64,000 nt of DNA, taken from Halorubrum sp. GN11_10-6_MGM (GTDB taxonomy: Archaea > Halobacteriota > Halobacteria > Halobacteriales > Haloferacaceae). Location of the stretch: the NCBI RefSeq assembly GCF_005435165.1, contig NZ_SGUC01000008.1, positions 1 through 64,000 on the forward strand, read 5' to 3'. Shown here piece after piece: positions 59,838 through 64,000 of the stretch. Position 1 is the stretch's first letter. Every line of letters begins with the position of its first letter. A model generated the notes under the pieces. It searched no databases, was not told the DNA's origin, and worked only from the letters and a program-made list of their open reading frames with translations. Both the position numbers and the translations under genes were made by a program.

Positions 59838-62309
59838 ATGTCTCTCGGCGAGCGGATCGAGGCGTGGACACGGCGACTTAACGACGCCATCGTCGACAGC
59901 CCGCGCCGAGTCATCATCATATTCCTTGTTCTCACGCTGGTGTTTACCGGCGGGATAGGCCTTGTCAGCACGGACACTGAGGCCACCGATTCGTTCACCG
60001 ATGGTCTCGAGGAACAGCAGGCACTTGACGCGGTTAACGAAGAATTCGAAGATCCATTCGAATCCGATGATGAGTCCACACAACTCATCCACTCGGGAAG
60101 TAACGTTTTGACGAAAGAGGCGTTACTCAGAGACCTCCGGGTCTTAGAGGAGGTTGAGTCGCGAGACGACCTCCGGGTAGCCTCGGCCAACGGCCCAGCC
60201 ACGGTCGTCGCACAGACAATCGACCCGTCGGCGACCACGGCAGCCGAACAGCGGCGCGTCTTGGAGTCGACGAGTGCGACCCGAGTCAGACAGGTCGTTC
60301 GCAGCCTCTCAGAAAATCCGCGGTTTACGGGGGCGGTTGCGACAGATTTCAATCCGACGAGCGTGAGCGCAAGCGCGTCGATTACGGTCATCTCACACGA
60401 CGTGCCGGGAGAGTTCTCGGATGGGGACCTCCAAGAGGTTCAAACGACGATCCGATCGATTGCGGCTGATCAGCCAGGGGATCTCACGGCGTTCGGCAGC
60501 GGCGTGACGAACGCCGAGACGGCCAACGTCATCGGTGACTCGCTCACCATCGTAATGCCTGTCGTTGTGCTGTTGCTGCTTTTGTTCCTGGTCGTCGCCT
60601 ACCGCGACCCGATCGACCTCGCGCTCGGGCTGCTGTCGCTTCTGATGACCATCATCTGGACGTTTGGGTTCCTCGGGTTCTCTGGAATCCCATTTAATCA
60701 ACAGATGATTACCGTTCCCGTGCTGTTGCTTGCGGTCGGGGTCGACTTCGGGATCCACATCATCAACCGCTATCGCGAGGAGGTCGTCGACGGCTATGAG
60801 GCGACAGAGGCGATGCGCGAAGCGAACAACCAGCTAATGATCGCCTTCATCATCGTCACTGTAACCACTGTGTTCGGATTCGGGGCGAACGTGATCTCTG
60901 ACCTCACGCCGATCCGAAACATGGGAATCGCCTCGGCGGTCGGGATCACCTTCACCTTCCTGATATTCGGGCTGTTCCTGCCGGCAGCAAAACTGGTCGT
61001 CGACAGGCTGCGAGAGCAGTACGGAGTCCCAGAGTTCAACTCGGCCCCGATCTCCTCCGAGGACTCGACGCTTGGGAAGTTCCTGACGTTTCCGGCACAG
61101 GTTAGCCGGTACGCGCCAATCGCGTTCGTGGTCGTGCTGCTCGTGACAGGGGGGATGGCCGCGGCGTACGGCAGCGGCGTCGACACCTCTTTCGAGACTG
61201 AGGACTTCCTTCCCCCGGAGGAGCAACCGGACTATGTGACCAGCCTCCCTGAGCCGTTCGCACCGAGTGAGTACACTGTCACTGAGACGTTGAACCTGCT
61301 TGAAGACCGCTTCTCAACTAACCAGGATCAAACAGTGAAGTTGTACGTCGAAGGGAACTTTGAGGAGGGCCATGCGCTTGAGGCTCTCGCAGACCCGAAC
61401 GACGATGCATCAGGCTCACTCGCAGTCGGTGACGGCGGGAGCGCCCAGCCAACCAGTATTGTGACTGTGATTCAATCTCATGCCGAACAAAATCCGGAGT
61501 TCGCCAAACTGGTCGCCCGCAACGATATCGACGGAAACGGAATTCCCGACCAAAATCTCGACCGTATCTACGACGTGCTGTTCGCCTCGTCGTCCGGCGA
61601 TCGGGCTGAGCAGTACCTCACGCCGGATCGACGGAGTGCGCAGGTCGACTACGCGATCGACTCCGGGGCCTCGCAGGCTGAGGCCGCGGCCGACACTCGG
61701 GAGTTCGCTGAAGAGTTCCGGTACAAGACGACCGCCACCGGTCAGATCGTCGTTTTCGACGCGGTGACTGATATCATCTTCAATTCTTCAATTCAGGGAC
61801 TGATCATCGCGATGGGGTTAACAGGATTGTTCCTCGTTATTGCCTACGCCGTATTGGAGAGCAAGCCGCTCCTCGGAATAGCGAATCTCTTCCCGATCTT
61901 AATCGCAATCGCATTCCTACTTGGGACAATGCGATACCTCGGGATATCACTGAACGCGCTGACTGGAACAATTCTATCGATTTCCATTGGGCTCGGAATT
62001 GCGTACTCAGTACACGCCACTCATCGGTTCATCGATGAGTACAACGCCGGCGCCGACGCTTACGAGTCGATGATTATCACGCTCTCGGGGACGGGCGGCG
62101 CCCTGCTCGGAAGCATGCTCACCACTTCGCTCGGGACGGGTGCGCTCGCGCTCGCCATCACACCCGTGCTTGGGGACTTCGGCCTCTTGATGGCGCTGAG
62201 CGTGGTGTACTCCTTCGTGTTTACCGTGATAGCACTCCCCCCAGCAGTGTTGTTGTGGGAACGCTACCAAGGCGTATGGAGTGGGATTAATCTGTCAGTC
62301 TCAGGCTGA
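59838..62309 (+). CDS. RND-superfamily (MMPL-type) exporter
   Basis: RND proteins use ion gradients to move lipids or drugs. The 823-residue protein has a first helix (VIIIFLVLTLVFTGGIGLV), a large outside loop, and five-helix bundles in each half (NVIGDSLTIVMPVVVLLLLLFLVVAYRDPIDLALGLLSLLMTIIW and IQGLIIAMGLTGLFLVIAYAVLESKPLLG, with GVDFGIHIINRYREE in half one and GLGIAYSVHATHRFIDEYN in half two). Both halves have the loop positions of MMPL proteins. It is complete and is under the control of the TetR gene at 57308 together with the CARDB gene. Confidence 0.9.
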   Translation: MSLGERIEAWTRRLNDAIVDSPRRVIIIFLVLTLVFTGGIGLVSTDTEATDSFTDGLEEQQALDAVNEEFEDPFESDDESTQLIHSGSNVLTKEALLRDLRVLEEVESRDDLRVASANGPATVVAQTIDPSATTAAEQRRVLESTSATRVRQVVRSLSENPRFTGAVATDFNPTSVSASASITVISHDVPGEFSDGDLQEVQTTIRSIAADQPGDLTAFGSGVTNAETANVIGDSLTIVMPVVVLLLLLFLVVAYRDPIDLALGLLSLLMTIIWTFGFLGFSGIPFNQQMITVPVLLLAVGVDFGIHIINRYREEVVDGYEATEAMREANNQLMIAFIIVTVTTVFGFGANVISDLTPIRNMGIASAVGITFTFLIFGLFLPAAKLVVDRLREQYGVPEFNSAPISSEDSTLGKFLTFPAQVSRYAPIAFVVVLLVTGGMAAAYGSGVDTSFETEDFLPPEEQPDYVTSLPEPFAPSEYTVTETLNLLEDRFSTNQDQTVKLYVEGNFEEGHALEALADPNDDASGSLAVGDGGSAQPTSIVTVIQSHAEQNPEFAKLVARNDIDGNGIPDQNLDRIYDVLFASSSGDRAEQYLTPDRRSAQVDYAIDSGASQAEAAADTREFAEEFRYKTTATGQIVVFDAVTDIIFNSSIQGLIIAMGLTGLFLVIAYAVLESKPLLGIANLFPILIAIAFLLGTMRYLGISLNALTGTILSISIGLGIAYSVHATHRFIDEYNAGADAYESMIITLSGTGGALLGSMLTTSLGTGALALAITPVLGDFGLLMALSVVYSFVFTVIALPPAVLLWERYQGVWSGINLSVSG

Positions 62310-62549
62310 CATCTCAACAATATATTTTCTACCCCCGTCTCAGAGGTAGGAAGAATACGGGGAACCGGACACCTCTTGACGAATTTATCGAGAACAGAGG
62401 AGAACATCTGTGTCTTTGTGGGATGAATCCAGCTACTCTGTTGAATCCGCAGAAGGCGTCGGGATCGGGTCCTCCTGTACTCGGTTCAGGACCGCTGCCG
62501 AGAGAATTCGGAGATGGAATCTTGGCAGAGGGCGAGAAGATCGAGATCA
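62310..62549. other. Intergenic stretch next to IS fragment
   Basis: Pairs such as GTGTCC/GGACAC are weak. A plus-strand stretch from about 62423 is open but has no known domain and runs into the IS fragment. I see no gene. Confidence 0.35.
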
Positions 62550-62909
62550 CTAGGTGGATAGGTCCAATTCATCGACGACGAAGAGCGAAAGCTGCGCCGA
62601 CTGGCGCAGCAGCACTCGACAGACGCTCATGCTGATCCGGTCGAACGCTTTACACAACGTGGACGGCGCAGAGAGATCGGCCGCGTTGAGGCCGATCTCC
62701 CCGGTTATTTGTGGCATCTCTTTGAGCAGGTCGATCGTCATGCGGTACGACGAATCGAGGTAAATCCGCAGACAGTGAAGGGAAACGAGTGCGTAGTCGG
62801 CGAATCCGCCGCCACCTTCCGGGGCGGCGGATTCGCCTCCATCGCCAGTAACTCTTTGAGCAACCGGTACAACCTCCCCGATGAAGCGGGAGATTTGCGT
62901 CATGGTCAA
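62550..62909 (-). pseudogene. Truncated IS5-family transposase
   Basis: The first ~105 codons read ISRFIGEVVPVAQRVTGDGGE and continue to FDRISMSVCRVLLRQSAQL, the N-terminus of a haloarchaeal IS5-family transposase. The family residues after RQSAQL are lost, and unrelated SLFVVDELDLST follows. The DDE domain is absent. The right end GGCGATTCAACACAGCC (62964-62980) is still present. The fragment is not active. Confidence 0.75.
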
Positions 62910-62980
62910 CGGAACTCTCCCGCTTCAACTCCTTTGATTTAGCGGCCTACCTCGCCTCCGTATGGCGATTCAACACAGCC
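62550..62980 (-). mobile_element. IS5-family element fragment
   Basis: One terminal repeat (62964-62980, inverse GGCTGTGTTGAATCGCC) and the start of the transposase survive; the other end and catalytic part are gone. Confidence 0.65.
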
Positions 62981-63047
62981 AAATTAACCTACTAGTGGCG
63001 ATGCGAGCTCAAAACAGTGAAGCCTCGAAGCTTGTCCCCGAGGTAGT

Positions 63048-63701
63048 TCACAAATCCTCGTCTAACGCCCCGTAGAGCCCTTTTTGGATCCGCGCCGCGA
63101 CTCCAGTGAGGTGCGCCTGTCCGAATGTCGCCACGATCAACGCCCCTACAGAGTTGTACATCTGGTCGAGAACCGTGTCATCAAGCCCATGCTGAGCGAG
63201 CGGCATCGAGATCCCGGTCTTGGCGGAGACGATGTCAAGCGCGAACTCGAACAGTTCCCAGACGACGCCGAACGCGAGCACCACCACAAAGATGAACACA
63301 AACGCGAAGCGCGCTGGGATCTCGACTTGATCGCTGTGGAGGTCAATCGCTCGCAGCGTCGTGTATCCTGCGCCGGCGACCAGCGACGCCGAGAGAGCGT
63401 GCGTGAGGTGATCCCACCACGGGATCAGCGCATAGAACCATGCCGATCCAAGCGTGTGGAGGAACACCGCCGACGTAATCCACACGCCAAGCCATGGATT
63501 GGGGGGAATGTTGTAGTTGCGTTCAAGCAGCGCCGGAATGAACGTGACGAACAGACCGATCCCACCATTAGTGATCGCCTTCGGCTGGCCGAACACCACG
63601 CCGTAGCCAACGATAGCGACCAAGAGAACCTGCATCACCCTCGTAATCCGCCGCTGCGTCCGAAGCGACGAGTGATCCCGGAGGGTGCCTCGAACACTCA
63701 T
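63048..63701 (-). CDS. YjdF/DUF2238-like membrane protein
   Basis: From ATG 63701 the protein has about 217 residues. Helices include VMQVLLVAIVGYGVVFG, GIGLFVTFIPALL, WLGVWITSAVFLHTLGSAWFYALIPWWDHLTH and FAFVFIFVVVLAFGVVWELFEFALD. The WDHLTHALSAS and WELFEFALD signatures with conserved His and Glu resemble the YjdF/DUF2238 family of unknown function. Its ATG overlaps the stop of the preceding gene by four bases. The longer frame to 63887 runs antisense to that gene and is rejected. Confidence 0.7.
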   Translation of the reverse strand: MSVRGTLRDHSSLRTQRRITRVMQVLLVAIVGYGVVFGQPKAITNGGIGLFVTFIPALLERNYNIPPNPWLGVWITSAVFLHTLGSAWFYALIPWWDHLTHALSASLVAGAGYTTLRAIDLHSDQVEIPARFAFVFIFVVVLAFGVVWELFEFALDIVSAKTGISMPLAQHGLDDTVLDQMYNSVGALIVATFGQAHLTGVAARIQKGLYGALDEDL

Positions 63702-63976
63702 CGGCGCACCACCCACCCTATCACTCGGCGAAGATATGCTTCGCGCCGCCGGAAGTACGCGTCGAAGAGGATCCCGGCGACGAGTCCGGCCAGCGTAACG
63801 TAGAGCCACTCGATCATCAGCGCCTCGTTGGTCGTCAGCAAGTTGGTACCGAGCATCCGATCGGCGTTCCACCGTAGGACCGTCCACGCCGCCGCCGTTG
63901 CCAGCGTCGTCATCACGACGAAGACCACGGCGAACCAGTGTGTCACGCGTAGCGTGGTGAACATCTGAAGTTCCAC
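63698..63976 (-). CDS. Small membrane protein upstream of YjdF-like gene
   Basis: The 92-residue protein has two or three helices (LRVTHWFAVVFVVMTTLATAAAWTVL and EALMIEWLYVTLAGLVAGILF) and a basic tail RRREAYLRRVIGWVVRR. ATG 63964 is an alternative start. It is coupled to the YjdF-like gene by an ATGA overlap. It is probably a paired membrane component. The upstream neighbour is outside the window. Confidence 0.6.
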   Translation of the reverse strand: MELQMFTTLRVTHWFAVVFVVMTTLATAAAWTVLRWNADRMLGTNLLTTNEALMIEWLYVTLAGLVAGILFDAYFRRREAYLRRVIGWVVRR

Positions 63977-64000
63977 AGTGATGATCAGCGCGAACGCGGC

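Noticed and set aside
63048-63887. Longer form of the YjdF-like protein from 63887
   Set aside because: The extra 62 residues are antisense-like, Arg-rich and overlap the upstream membrane gene; the ATGA overlap at 63701 fits better.

Overview
The window is haloarchaeal DNA. Proteins are rich in Asp and Glu, genes are often leaderless or overlap by ATGA, and the families are typical of Halobacteria: a haloarchaeal [2Fe-2S] ferredoxin, a HalOD1 domain protein, a phiH1-repressor-like winged helix, ISH3-type, IS630-type and haloarchaeal IS200/IS605 elements, and Tat lipoproteins. No rRNA, tRNA or CRISPR array was found.

Layout. 1-4.6 kb: molybdenum-cofactor genes (sulfite-oxidase-like domain protein and MobA), a Tat lipoprotein, a membrane-anchored winged-helix regulator, and type 2 isopentenyl-diphosphate isomerase flanked by a perfect 17-bp inverted repeat. 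5-12 kb: a plasmid-like ParA module, a TumA-like regulator, then IS-rich ground in which an old nuclease gene is broken by an ISH3-type element (TSD ATTCT) and a composite transposon (TSD GGAAGAGT). 12.3-15.7 kb: a tyrosine recombinase paired with a 700-residue protein made of eight homing-endonuclease-associated repeats plus a degenerate recombinase-like domain, and an AbrB protein. 16-29.5 kb: accessory region bounded by two convergent giant DUF5817-type paralogues. It holds a winged-helix/TraB-like pair, a PD-(D/E)XK nuclease plus DEDD exonuclease operon, a frameshifted IS630-type element, tiny zinc proteins, a DUF6788-like protein, a TRAM protein and a lipoprotein. 29.8-41.4 kb: defence island with a coiled-coil protein, a type IIG restriction-modification enzyme and a 1482-residue membrane-anchored STAND NTPase, with a ferredoxin gene and a severed helicase N-terminus between them. 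41.7-44.8 kb: serine recombinase and decayed integrase and transposase. 44.9-50.5 kb: core-like genes (HtpX, HalOD1, TetR, MscS, squalene/phytoene synthase). 50.6-53.4 kb: a cargo-carrying IS relative and an IS200/IS605 tnpA-tnpB element. 53.4-62.3 kb: TetR regulators with a MATE exporter and a CARDB/RND-MMPL exporter, with palindromic operator candidates. The end holds an IS5-family fragment and two small membrane genes.

The genes fall into metabolism and isoprenoids (mobA, idi, squalene synthase, degenerate prenyl synthase), TetR-controlled export, and mobile or defence cargo. The most unusual items are the membrane STAND NTPase, the recombinase/repeat-protein pair, and one IS family that carries different small genes in different copies.
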